Source: Yamagishiella unicocca
Taxonomy: Eukaryota > Chlorophyta > Chlorophyceae > Chlamydomonadales > Volvocaceae
DNA: 64,000 bases
Direction of reading: 5' to 3'
Assembly: GCA_003116995.1 (NCBI GenBank)
Contig: BDSL01000076.1
Coordinates: 1-64,000, forward strand
Below the pieces are notes generated by a model that had not been told where the DNA came from, searched no databases, and was given only the letters and a program-made list of their open reading frames with translations. A program made the position numbers and the translations under genes. Shown piece by piece: positions 1 through 12,100 of this stretch. How positions within the stretch are numbered: position 1 is the stretch's first letter; each line of letters begins with the position of its first letter.

Positions 1-3000
1 TTTGCTTGGTGCAGGCCCACACGCACGTGATGTGAAGGCGTCAGGGGCCCAAATTCAAGGCGACAATGTAGGGAACGAAGTCGAACGATGCAGGACAGCT
101 ACGTGCGTGTGAATGACGCTGCGACGAAAGGACACGCCGTGTCCCTGCCACCTTCCACCTGACCAGACCAGACATTCATGAGCACACGCAGCTGCTGAGG
201 ATAGGCGTGACTTCAGCCGCTGAAGCTGCTGTGCGGTTGATTCTTACCCAGCAGACCAGAGCACGGCTGCGGGCCCCTTTCAGTAATTCAAGCGCCGAAT
301 TGCCTTCCATTCATGCATAACTAACACGGGGTCGAAGAGGTGTGCGGCGCACAATAGACCCCGTGGCCAAAACAGTGGGCATATGGTGAGCAGGTGGGGG
401 GAAACTGTGTGGTAAACCTGCTCGATCGGCCCATGACAAATGCGTGTGCACCCAGATCCTACTAGCGCAGAGCGGTCTGCTGGCCAGCGGCGGCTGCGCC
501 CCCTTTGCTTGGTGCAGGCCCAGACGCACGTGATGTGAAGGCGTCAGGGGCCCAAATTCAAGGCGACCATGTAGGGAACGAAGTCGAACGATGCAGGACA
601 GCTACGTGCGTGTGAATGACGCTGCGACGAAAGGACACGCCGTGTCCTTCTGGCCACCTTCCACCTGACCAGACCAGACATCCATGAGCACACGCAGCTG
701 CTGAGGATAGGCGTGACTTCAGCCGCTGAAGCTGCTGTGCGATTGATTCTTGTCCAGACCAGAGCACGGCTGCGGGCCCCTTTCAGTAATTCAAGCGCCG
801 AATTGCCTTCCATTCATGCATAACTAAAACGGGGTCGAAAAGCAGATGTGCGGCTCACAATAGACCCCGTGGCCAAAAGAGTGGGCATATGGTGAGCAGG
901 TGGGGGGAAACATTGCAATTGTTTGGTGAACCTGCTCGATCGGCCCATGACAAATGCGTGTGCACCCAGATCCTACTAGCGCAGAGCGGTCTGCTGGCCT
1001 GCGGCGGCTGCGCCCCCTTTGCTTGGTGCAGGCCCACACGCACGTGATGTGAAGGCGTCAGGGGCCCAAATTCAAGGCGACAATGTAGGGAACGAAGTCG
1101 AACGATGCAGGACAGCTACGTGCGTGTGAATGACGCTGCGACGAAAGGACACGCCGGTCCTTCTGGCCACCTTCCACCTGACCAGACCAGACATCCATGA
1201 GCACACGCAGCTGCTGAGGAAAGGCGTGACTTCAGCCGCTGAAGCTGCTGTGCGGTTGATTCTTACCCAGACCAGAGCACGGCTGCGGGCCCCTTTCAGT
1301 AATTCAAGCGCCGAATTGCCTTCCATTCATGCATAACTAACACGGGGTCGAACAGCAGGTGTGCGGCGCACAATAGACCCCGTGGCCAAAAATGTGGGCA
1401 TATGGTGAGCAGGTGGGGGGAAACTGTGTGGTAAACCTGCTCGATCGGCCCATGACAAATGCGTGTGCACCCAGATCCTACTAGCGCAGAGCGGTCTGCT
1501 GGCCAGCGGCGGCTGCGCCCCTTTGCTTGGTGCAGGCCCAGACGCACGTGATGTGAAGGCGTCAGGGGCCCAAATTCAAGGCGACCATGTAGGGAACGAA
1601 GTCGAACGATGCAGGACAGCTACGTGCGTGTGAATGACGCTGCGACGAAAGGACACGCCGTGTCCTTCTGGCCACGTTCCACCTGACCAGACCAGACATC
1701 CATGAGCACACGCAGCTGCTGAGGATAGGCGTGACTTTAGCCGCTGAAGCTGCTGTGCGATTGATTCTTGTCCAGACCAGAGCACGGCTGCGGGCCCCTT
1801 TCAGTAATTCAAGCGCCGAATTGCCTTCCATTCATGCATAACTAAAACGGGGTCGAAAAGCAGATGTGCGGCTCACAATAGACCCCGTGGCCAAAAGAGT
1901 GGGCATATGGTGAGCAGGTGGGGGGAAACATTGCAATTGTTTGGTGAACCTGCTCGATCGGCCCATGACAAATGCGTGTGCACCCAGATCCTACTAGCGC
2001 AGAGCGGTCTGCTGGCCTGCGGCGGCTGCGCCCCCTTTGCTTGGTGCAGGCCCACACGCACGTGATGTGAAGGCGTCAGGGGCCCAAATTCAAGGCGACA
2101 ATGTAGGGAACGAAGTCGAACGATGCAGGACAGCTACGTGCGTGTGAATGACGCTGCGACGAAAGGACACGCCGGTCCTTCTGGCCACCTTCCACCTGAC
2201 CAGACCAGACATCCATGAGCACACGCAGCTGCTGAGGAAAGGCGTGACTTCAGCCGCTGAAGCTGCTGTGCGGTTGATTCTTACCCAGACCAGAGCACGG
2301 CTGCTGGCCCCTTTCAGTAATTCAAGCGCCGAATTGCCTTCCATTCATGCATAACTAACACGGGGTCGAACAGCAGGTGTGCGGCGCACAATAGACCCCG
2401 TGGCCAAAAATGTGGGCATATGGTGAGCAGGTGGGGGGAAACTGTGTGGTAAACCTGCTCGATCGGCCCATGACAAAAGCGTGTGCACCCAGATCCTACT
2501 AGCGCAGAGCGGTCTGCTGGCCAGCGGCGGCTGCGCCCCCTTTGCTTGGTGCAGGCCCACACGCACGTGATTTTTTTTTGTTGTAACGGTTACAGTGGGT
2601 TCCAGACGAAGAGGTAGAACCATCGGGCGCATCGCCTGACACTGAACAAGACGGAGGAAACAAATACCGACATGCACCGAAACAAAGGCAAACCACCAGA
2701 ACACCAAGTTGACAGGCCGTAGGCATACAGAGCAGCAGCCAGCACCCCAGGGGGAATTTGCACTAGAGGCTCCCCTATCAGGAACTGGCCACCAACCAAC
2801 CTAACAGCCCAGCACCCGACGAACCAGTGAAGCGCCGCAACGATTCACCTACCTCTCATCCCAAAAGGCACGGGCCCCTAGCAGGGCTCAAGACGCCTAT
2901 ATAGCCAGAAAGTATGAAGCACGGGAAACCCCGCTCCCCAAGACAACCCGAGCCGATCAGGAATCCACCAGTACCTGAGCCGGTCCCCCGCACACAAGGC

Positions 3001-4603
3001 GATTGGCGACAACCCGCAAGAAAGGATGCCGAGGCCCCACTGCATCCCAGCCTTTCTGGGATGTGAAGGCGTCAGGGGCCCAAATTCAAGGCGACAATGT
3101 AGGGAACGAAGTCGAACGATGCAGGACAGCTACGTGCGTGTGAATGACGCTGCGACGAAAGGACACGCCGTGTCCTTTTGGCCACCTTTCACCTGACCAG
3201 ACCAGACATCCATGAGCACACGCAGCTGCTGAGGATAGGCGTGACTTCAGCCGCTGAAGCTGCTGTGCGGTTGATTCTTACCCAGACCAGAGCACGGCTG
3301 CTGGCCCCTTTCAGTAATTCAAGCGCCGAATTGCCTTCCATTCATGCATAACTAACACGGGGTCGAACAGCAGGTGTGCGGCGCACAATAGACCCCGTGG
3401 CCAAAAATGTGGGCATATGGTGAGCAGGTGGGGGGAAACTGTGTGATAAACCTACTCGATCGGCCCATGACAAAGGCGTGTGCACCCAGATCCTACTAGC
3501 GCAGAGCGGTCTGCTGGCCAGCGGCGGCTGCGCCCCCTTTGCTTGGTGCAGGCCCACACGCACGTGATGTGAAGGCGTCAGGGGCCCAAATTCAAGGCGA
3601 CAATGTAGGGAACGAAGTCGAACGATGCAGGACAGCTACGTGCGTGTGAATGACGCTGCGACGAAAGGACACGCCGTGTCCTTCTGGCCACCTTCCACCT
3701 GACCAGACCAGACATCCATGAGCACATGCAGCTGCTGAGGATAGGCGTGACTTCAGCCGCTGAAGCTGTGCGGTGGATTCTTGTCCAGACCAGAGCACGG
3801 CTGCGGGCCCCTTTCAGTAATTCAAGCGCCGAATTGCCTTCCATTCATGCATAACTAACAGGGGGTCGAACAGGTGTGCGGCGCACAATAGACCCCGTGG
3901 CCAAAAGAGTGGGCATATGGTGAGCAGGTGAGGGGAAACATCGCAATTGTTTGGTGAACCTGCTCGATCGGCCCATGACAAAAGCGTGTGCACCCAGATC
4001 CTACTAGCGCAGAGCGGTCTGCTGGCCAGCGGCGGCTGCGCCCCCTTTGCTTGGTGCAGGCCCACACGCACGTGATGTGAAGGCGTCAGGGGCCCAAATT
4101 CAAGACGACAATGTAGGAAACGAAGTCGAACGATGCAGGACAGCTACGTGCGTGTGAATGACGCTGCGACGAAAGGACACGCCGTGTCCTTCTGGCCACC
4201 TTCCACCTGACCAGACCAGACATCCATGAGCACACGCAGCTGCTGAGGATATATAGGCGTGACTTCAGCCGCTGAAGCTGCGCGGTTGATTCTTGTCCAC
4301 ATCAGAGCACGGCTGCGGGCCCCTTTCAGTAATTCAAGCGCCGAATGGCCTTCCATTCATGCATAACTAACACGGGGTCGAACAGGTGTGCGGCGCACAA
4401 TAGACCCCGTGGCCAAAAGAGTGGGCATATGGTGAGCAGGTGGGGGGAAACATCGCAATTGTTTGGTAAACCTGCTCGATCGGCCCATGACAAAAGCGTG
4501 TGCACCCAGATCCTACTAGCGCAGAGCGGTCTGCTGGCCAGCGGCTGCGCCCCCTTTGCTTGGTGCAGGCCCAGACACACGTGATGTGAAGGCGTCAAGG
4601 GCC
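1..4603. repeat. Satellite array, ~503/514-bp monomers
   Basis: The block is built of head-to-tail monomers. The phrase gatgtgaaggcgtcagg recurs near 29, 532, 1046, 1550, 2064, 3060, 3566, 4074 and 4582. Spacings alternate 503/514/504/514 in the left half, giving a 1018-bp dimer: 544-813 and 1562-1831 are near copies, as are 1072-1326 and 2090-2344. The right half (3060-4603) has 506-508-bp monomers with small indels. The array is cut by a foreign insert at 2571-3059, and the last monomer breaks off near 4603. Short open frames in it repeat with the same period and are by-products of the repeat, not genes. The array continues off the left edge. Confidence 0.95.
2571..3059 (-). mobile_element. 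Family R retroposon inserted in the satellite
   Basis: A foreign segment of about 490 bp splits one satellite monomer. It begins with nine T residues followed by gttgtaacggttacagtggg, so on the minus strand it ends ...CCCACTGTAAC then a short poly(A). The flanks share only GA, so there is at most a 2-bp duplication. Related sequence with the same 3' end lies at about 4650-5385, 52404-53060 and 58483-58536 plus 59608-59960. A poly(A)-like tail, variable length and shared 3' end suggest a 5'-truncated non-LTR retrotransposon or its 3' UTR. No intact protein is visible. The family name R is mine. Confidence 0.7.
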
Positions 4604-4649
4604 GTGCACGTGCGAATCCCCCCGCCTTTCATCCTAATCATGACCGTGC

Positions 4650-5385
4650 TCGTGTGAAGCTTTCATTCGTGCGCTCGGTTAGGTAACGCGCGCAGGCAAC
4701 CGATACTACCAGCAGGGTGCATGTTGGTGCGCCCTGGAGTCACGTGTTGTCATGAGGTTGCCTAACCTGGTATCGTTTTGCGGGAAGGTGCGAGGGGTGG
4801 TGGAGCTTTGGTCCCGTCTGCGGGGCTGCGTGACGCTTGGAGTCCCGAACAAAGGTTGGGCGGGTTCGGTCCTCACTACCCCTTCCTGCCGGTTGTCCAG
4901 GCTCAGCGGTGTGTGTTGGCCCGGCGCCCAGTCATGATGTGTCTGATTAGGTCCCGGCTGGCCGGTGCTCCTGCGGGAGCTCCTTTTTTCTCATCCTGAT
5001 TTCGGGCTGGGTGCTTGCTTGTTCTTGGTGGGGATCTTCTCGGATGTCAGGTGGGGGCTTTCTGCCCGGCTTGTGGGGGCGCTCTGCTGGCTTCTTGGAT
5101 CAGAGGCTGCTTGGGCGGAAATTGCTGTACTTCTGATGGAGGGGCCCCATTTGGGCTTCTTCCCCCTGGGTGGTTGCTTGGTAGTAGCTGTTACCGGCGG
5201 TTTGTGCAGGTGTTGGTCCCAGAGGACCATCTGGGCCCTTGTGTTCGATGTCTCCGGTGGCTTGCCGTATCTTGGTCGATTGGTTCTGTCTTTCTTTCTG
5301 CGTCTCGTTCAGTATCAGGCGATGCGCCTGATGGTTCAACCTCATGGCCTGGGGCCCATTGTAACTGTTGCTACTAGTCGCGCGG
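4650..5385 (+). mobile_element. Family R copy, diverged, plus orientation
   Basis: The stretch 5290-5385 (gttcagtatcaggcgatg..., ...cccattgtaactgttgc) matches the reverse complement of 2590-2660, the 3' end of the satellite insert. Weaker similarity, such as a ttccccctggg block near 5160, continues upstream. The left border is uncertain and could be the satellite edge near 4603. Overlapping open frames at 4752-5393 have no recognisable domain and are most likely element remnants. Confidence 0.55.
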
Positions 5386-6105
5386 CATGGTAGTAACTGT
5401 CACAGTGGGCAAATATCGCCGGCGCCGTTTTTTCTACGATATCCTTTTTGGAATGGTAGTAATGAAGCTAGGAGACGGGATGGAACAAGGTGACATCTTC
5501 AACGAAGACAGCGCCGCGACCCCTGGGTCGTTCACGAAGACGCGCACATCGCTGGACGCTGGGCGCTCGACGCTGGGTGTCCGCCCCTGAAGATCATAGG
5601 TATCAGAGCGCTTTTTTTTATCTTTTTGAACAAAGGGCAAAACACCGTCCGTCCTCGGTGTATGACTGGGACGTTGGATGTGTGCGCGGGCGGGCTCGCC
5701 CCTGTCTAGGACGACGAACGTATATCAACGCCCTCCGTAAATGAACGATATGATTATGCCCTATATATTTGTAAGCGTTGTGCCCATTTCTGCACAGCGA
5801 CTCACAGCTGAAGCTCCATCTGGCTCCATTAAGCAGTCCCACGCCAGCGCATACAACGGCCGCCGGCGCCACTGCGAATGGCCAGGTCGCTAAGCAGTGC
5901 CAACGGACAGAGAACGGGGATGCGAGCACAGAACATTTCCAAGTAATTCCAACATATCCGACTTCCCAAGCGGCCACGTCTTCCAAGGACAAATTACTCG
6001 CGACCGACGTTCATATCGATTTCCGCTAAGGGCCAGCAAGCACGCGGCAGCACCTGCATCATTTACGGATCTATTCTAGTGCGAGACCAAGCAGCGCAGA
6101 CAGCA
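5386..6105 (+). promoter_or_regulatory. Putative promoter/5' UTR of the SDR gene
   Basis: No gene is recognised here. A TATA-like ctatatatttg lies near 5760-5770, about 340 bp before the SDR start codon at 6106. A GTAACTGTCACAGTGGG-type fragment at 5390-5409 resembles the family R terminus in reverse orientation. Assignment as promoter is inferred from position only. Confidence 0.3.
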
Positions 6106-9100
6106 ATGCAGCAGCCCGGCGACGCGGCGACCGGCGCAGCCGTTGCTGCCAAGTGCGGCATCAGTGCGGACTACTCATCGGAGCGATCCCGCCGCGCCGC
6201 CGCCGCGCCACCACCATCATCATCATTATCATTACCAACGCGTTCCATGCCGCTTCCCAACCGCACCCGCGACCTGGTTGGTCGCGTGGCCCTTGTTACC
6301 GGTGCAACTAGCGGCCTGGGTCTGGAGGCGGCGGTGCAGCTGGCGCATCGAGGTGCCCGGGTCATTTTCGGAGTGCGAAATCCTGCGAAGGCGGAGCGCG
6401 TTGTCGGAGCCATCAGGAAGAGGTGGGTGTGCACGAGGAGCCAAGTGCGCGAGGCGGGACGTAGGCCGCGACGTTGCTGCGTTTGGACGTGAGAGCAACG
6501 AAGGCGGTGCGTGAGGGCGGTGAGGTGAAAAATACGTCTAGGTCGCGTCGTCAGACAGCAGCTGCTGTCGACTGCCAGCAGCAGCAGCAGGACAGGCCCA
6601 CTGTAACCGTCACAACAAGGTCAGGCTAGTGTGACCCGTCTAAACGGGCAGACTAGGGCACCTCCAAAATTTATGACGAGGACGGGATTTGAACCCGCGC
6701 CCTTACGGACTAGTAGGTTTCCTTCCTGAATAATCAGGTAGTCCTGAAACTAGCGCCTTAGACCGCTCGGCCACCTCGTCATGCCACAACGGCGATGGGA
6801 TCCGTACACAGCCGCATGCTAGGTGGTCGTTATCGTTGGCAGTTGTAACGCGGTCTCTCTCTCTCTGTGTTGGGACCCGAGTTCAGCGGTCTCTCTCTCT
6901 CTCTCTCTCAGAACAGCTACGTTCAGATATACGTTTTGACAACCACACTCTTCGATGTTGGTGGTTCGGCATGTTTTGGCCCAGCTCGCCTGACTCGATG
7001 CGCTTCTCTGCATCTCGGTCTTTCCTATCGTTGCTCTCCTTCTATCCCTAGCTCTGGGCTATGGCGGTGGCTCCGCGTGGGCCGCGAGTGGTCGCTCCGC
7101 GGCGCGTCGTTTCGCTGGCCGAGGCGCGGCCAGTGTTTGATGCGCATTCGGTGCTTCGCGCCCGCGGCTTCAACGCTGCCTATACCTTTCAGTTTGGTGC
7201 TGGCACCAGGGCGCCGCATGCGCTCGCGGCGGTCCGAGCCGCGGCGCCAATGCTGCGCGACTTCTTCCGGACCAAGCTGCCGGCTGGCCTGCAGTCCGCG
7301 GCCCACGTGGGGCTCGGACCGGTCATCCCAAGCAAGGTTGCGGAGGCAGGCGCACCGCTTGGCGTCGAGCTCCAGGTCTGGCTGTCCGCGTCGGCGCTGG
7401 CGGCGCTCGGGAGTCGTCTGCCCCCCTCCGCGGTCGCCCTGGCCAGTGTGCCAACCCAGCTGCTGGGACAGCCGGGTGACCCCCCATTGGTGGCTGGCTT
7501 GCGTTCAGTTGACGTCACCGCCACGGAGGCGGTGGTTGCGGGGCTTCCCCCCTCGGTAGCTGGCTGTGGAGACTTCGAGGCGGTGCTGGCATTCCTGCGG
7601 CTGGTGTACGGCCCGCAGCTGGGCCCGCAGGTCCTGGAGGTGCTCGGCGTCACTGATGGCAGTGTCAGCCTGCTGGTGCAACGGCGGCACAGCCTGCCGC
7701 CGGTGCAGCCAGCCACGGTACCGCTGATGGATGGTCGTGTCTGGGATGGTCAGCTGTCCCTGGCCCACCGCCCGCGGTCCCTGCCGCCAGAGTATCCCGT
7801 CCTTCGCCCGCCGCTGCCCACCGCGCCGGCGTGGGCGCCCCCTGTGCCGGTGGGCGATCCGCCGCCACGGTCGCCACCGCCGCCGGCCGTGGGGGCGCCG
7901 GCGTCCATGCCGGAGACCGCTGGTGGGGTGCTTCCGACCCCGACCGCTGAGGCCCGGGGTGCGCCCTCGGTGCCTGCCGTCAGGGTGGGGGTTGCGCCCG
8001 TCGTGGCTGCTGCCAGGGTGCCGCCGCCGCCTGTGTTGGCCGCGGTGGCTGGCGCCCCTGGCGCCCCCAGCGCCGCCGTGGCCCCCGTGGTGTCGCAGGC
8101 TGGTGCGCGGGCTGCTCGGGCGGCGGGCGCGGCAGCTCGTGCCGCCACCCGCGCCGCGCCGGTGGCGGCGGCTGAGCGGGAGGTGGTGGTGCGCGCGCTG
8201 GTCGCGCGCATCGTTGCTCGCGTGGCGGCTCCACCCCCTGGACTGAGCGGCGGTGCGGCTGCCGCGCTCGGGTCTGTGGCGCGCCTCCTGGGGCGGGCTA
8301 CGTCGCCTCGCGGGGGTCCCTGTGGCCCCGCCGCCCGCAGCTCGGGCCGTACCCCGTCTGCCCCGCGGGGCTCCCGCAGCCCCGCGGCGCGTCGTCCCGG
8401 TGGTGGCTCGCCGCCCCAGCGCGGCGTGTCGCCCCCCCGTGGGCGCCCGCCCGCCCCAGCCCTGGAGCGCCGCGCGCGCCGCGACCGGATGGAGGTGGAC
8501 GTCAGTTCAGTGCTGGGCCGCCGTGGCCGCTCGGGCTCGCCGCTCTCGGTGCGGCGCAAGCCGGCCCTACCCTCGCCACTTCTGCTGTTGCCGCCGCCGC
8601 CCGTGGGCAGTGGCGACGGACCCTCTCCGCTGCTGCTGTTGCCGCCGCCGCCCGTGGGTGGTGGCGACGGACCCTCTCCGCTGCTGCTGTTGCCGCCGCC
8701 CCCCGTGGGCGGTGGCGGCGGACCGTCGCCCGCCCAGTAAGGCCCATGCCGGCCCGTGGGGGGCGCTCCGCCCCGCGGCCCTGCCGGCCGCTCCGTGTGG
8801 GCTCACACAACTTGGGGGGCGTGCGGTCAGGCGCCGCCGCTCCCAAGCTGCATGCTGCTCTACTGCTGTGGGCGCAGCTCCGGCTCGATGTCGTCTGTAT
8901 CCAGGAGACGCACTTGTCTACGTTTGGAGATCGGGGGCTATTCGAGCGGCGTCTCCATGCGGCCGCTGGTCACCTCCATGTCGCTCCCTGGCGTGTGGTG
9001 TCGTTCCGCAATGCTACGCTGGCGGACCCCTGTGCTGGCGTGGCGATTCTCGTTCGCTCGGACCTGATCGCTTCTGGCCGGCTGGTGGCAGCGGCCTCAC

Positions 9101-12100
9101 CACTGCTCCCTGGTCTCGCGGGTGATCAACCTGCAGTTGCTGCTTCCTCCCCCCCCTCTCGTTCCCTGTCACCGCCGCCCCGCTCACCGTCCCCTGGGCC
9201 GGCCGCCGACGCGGGTCCCTCCGCCGCCGCCGTGTCCGTGGCGGCGGCCTCGGGGGTGGCGGCCTCGGTGGCGGCGGCCGCCGCGGCCGCGGCCGTGGCG
9301 GCCACGGCGGCGGCGGTAGCCTCGGCCGCCACGGCGCCCCGTGGTGGGGACGCCGCTGCGCCTCCCCCCGCCGCGGCGGCCCTGGAAGGGGCCGGCCTGG
9401 CCGCGGCTGACCAGCCTCCGGCGGTCCCGGCCGCGTCCTCCTCCGCAGCGGGGCGCCTCGCCACCTACTCCTTCACCTGGCTGGGTCATCGCCTGCACCT
9501 CACCAATGTTTATCTGCCCGCTAGTAGCTCGGCTTCACGCGCTGCTTTCCTCCAGCAGCACCTGGCGCCTGTGCTGGCGACCAGCACCCCGGGCCAGCAT
9601 GTCCTAGCCGGCGACTTCAACTTCGTCGCTGGCCCGTGGGACAGCAGTGCGGGGTCGGCGCGAGTGGTTCGCGACCGCCCTGCCGCTCGGGTCCTCGCGA
9701 CAGTGGGCCCGTCGTTGGCTGATGTGCATCGTGAGCGCTTCCCCACCAGCACGGATTACACCCACCTCTACTCCGCCCCCTCCCCCGGTGGTTCCCGCAT
9801 CGACCGCATCTATGTGTCCCGCTGCCTCCTCCCCTTCGTGGCGGGCTCCGCCATTGAGCTGGGCTCGCCTTCCGACCACCGCGTCCCCTGCATCCAGCTG
9901 CTGCCCCGGGTTCCTGCCTCGCGCGGCCCCGGCCTCCGTCGCACCCGCATGGCCTTCTCTGGCCACCGCGACCTCAAGGATCAGCTGCAGGCCTGGCTCG
10001 ACGCGGCGTTCGCGGCCATGCCGGCTGAGGGGGAGCACGCTGCCCTGCTGGCGTGGTGGCCGGGCTTCAAACGGCGGCTGGCGGCGGTGGCGGCGATTCT
10101 CAATCGCACCGCTCGCTCTCGGCGCCTGGCCTCGGGCGCGCAGGTGGAGGCAGCCCGAGCCGCCTTGCGGGCGGCCCACCTTGCGGCCGCGACGCCGTCG
10201 GCGGCGCCCGAGGCCGTGGGTGGTGTGGTGGCCGCCCAGGCTGCCTTGGCGGTGGCCTTGCGTGTGGCGGCGGCGGGCGAGGCCGCCCGGGTACGCGTGG
10301 CGTGGGTGCGCGAGGGGGAGCGCCCGTGCCCCGCACTCACCGCCATGATTCACCCACCGCGGTCGTCCCAGGACATTACCGCGCTGCGCGACGCTGCTGG
10401 GCGCCTCGTGACCGACCCGCGCCAATTGCCCAATGTCGTCGCTTCTTTCTGGGAGCGCATCAGCTGCCTGCCGTCAGGCCTGGACTCGGCGGATCAGCAA
10501 GCGGTTCTGGCAGCTGTCGACGCCCACTCTACTCTGATCTCGCCCGATCTTCGCCCCGAGTTGGGCTCCATCGCAGTCTCAGCAGCGGAGGTGGCGCGGG
10601 CCCTGCAGCAAGCCAAGCCTGGCACGTCCCCAGGCTGGGACGGAATCCCTGTGGATCTCCTCCGGACCTACAGTGGCTGCTTTGCGCCGGCACTGGCCCG
10701 CCTTTTCACTGCTATCGGCCATCTGCGCGCCGTCCCGACGGGTTTCCTGAAGGGTGTTATATCCGTCCTTTACAAGGGCCATGATGCGGACCGGGCGGCG
10801 GCCGGCGCCTACCGCCCCATCACCCTGCTCTGTACTGATTACCGCATTCTGGCGAAGGTCCTCGCCAACCGCCTCAGCCCTGGCCTTTCCGCCGCCATCC
10901 CCCTCGAGCAGTCCGCCTTCCTCCCCGGCCGCTCCATTGGCGCCAACACCCGCTTCCTTCGCTGCCTCCCCCCCTCCTACACCAGCAGCAACGGAGTGCT
11001 CTCATCGCCTTCTTGGATTTCGCCAAAGCTTACGACACCATTGACCGCTCCTTCCTCTTTGCTGTCATGGAGCGCATGGGTGTTGGGGCCGGTTTCCTGG
11101 GATGGACGCAGCTCCTGTTGGGCCGTACCGTGGCCATGGCGTCCGTCAACGGCTACATCTCCCGCTCTGTCCCTATCCGGGCCGGCGTCCGGCAGGGCTG
11201 TCCCCTTGCCCCGCTCCTCTACCTCTTCGTGGCCCACGCCCTCCTCTGCTGGCTGAAGCGGCACGGTGTTGGCGTGCCGCTGGCCCCGGCGGACCCGGCC
11301 AGCCTGGTTACCGGCGTGCAGTTTGCTGATGATGCCCAAGTCGCGCTCCCAGATGCAGCTGCAGTACCGCCATTTATCGCCCTCATGGCGGCGTTTGCCC
11401 GCGCCTCTGGCCAGCACCTGAATCCCTCCAAGGTCGAGCTGCTGTGGGCTGGTCGCCAGGTGGCGCCGGCGCCCGCCGCCCCGGCTGCCGTCCTTGCCGC
11501 TGCGGTGGCGGCCGTCGCCGCCCCTGCCGCCGCGTGGACCGCTGCGGGCGGTGCCGCCGCTTCACCCGCCGCCCCGAGCGCCGCTGCTGCCGAGGCGCCG
11601 GTGGAGGCCGCCCCGGCAGGCGCTGGCGCCGCCGCCGTACCTCCTGCCGCCCCGGCCGCCGCCGCTGCTGCCGCTGCGCCGGTGGCTGCCGCCCTGGCCG
11701 CCGCTGCTGCTGCCCCGCAGGCGGCTGCCGCCCCGGCCGCCGCGGCTGCCGTGGCGCCGGCGGCTGCCGTCCTGGTCGCGGTGGCCGCCGAGGCGCTGGC
11801 GACCGCCGGTTCGGCTGCCGCCGGTAGTCCTCCTGGGGCGGCCGCGGGTGCCGCGGCCACCACGGTGCTGACGACCGCAGCCCCGGCCGCCGCTGGCGCC
11901 GCCGCAGCGTCTCCCACGCCTCCTGACGCCCCAGCCGTCGCGGCTGTCACTGCCGCCCCCACTGCCCCGGCCGCCCCAGCCGCTCCAGCCGTCCCAGCCG
12001 CCCCTGCTGGCGCCGCCAGCTCCCCCGTCGCCCGTCACCCGCCTCGCCTGGCGCGCCCACCAGGGCTGGCTCGCCGCGGTCGTCGGCGTCGTGGCCGCGG

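Noticed and set aside
311..4598. Many 60-120-codon open frames on both strands in the satellite
   Set aside because: They recur with the monomer period, occur on both strands and have no domains; they are by-products of a GC-rich repeat.
1..4603. CRISPR-like direct repeats
   Set aside because: Units are ~500 bp head-to-tail satellite monomers with no spacers, in a eukaryotic genome.
10968..10974. Programmed -1 frameshift in ORF2
   Set aside because: There is no slippery X-XXY-YYZ heptamer or obvious downstream pseudoknot, and L1-type ORF2 is normally one frame; a one-base loss in C7 is simpler.
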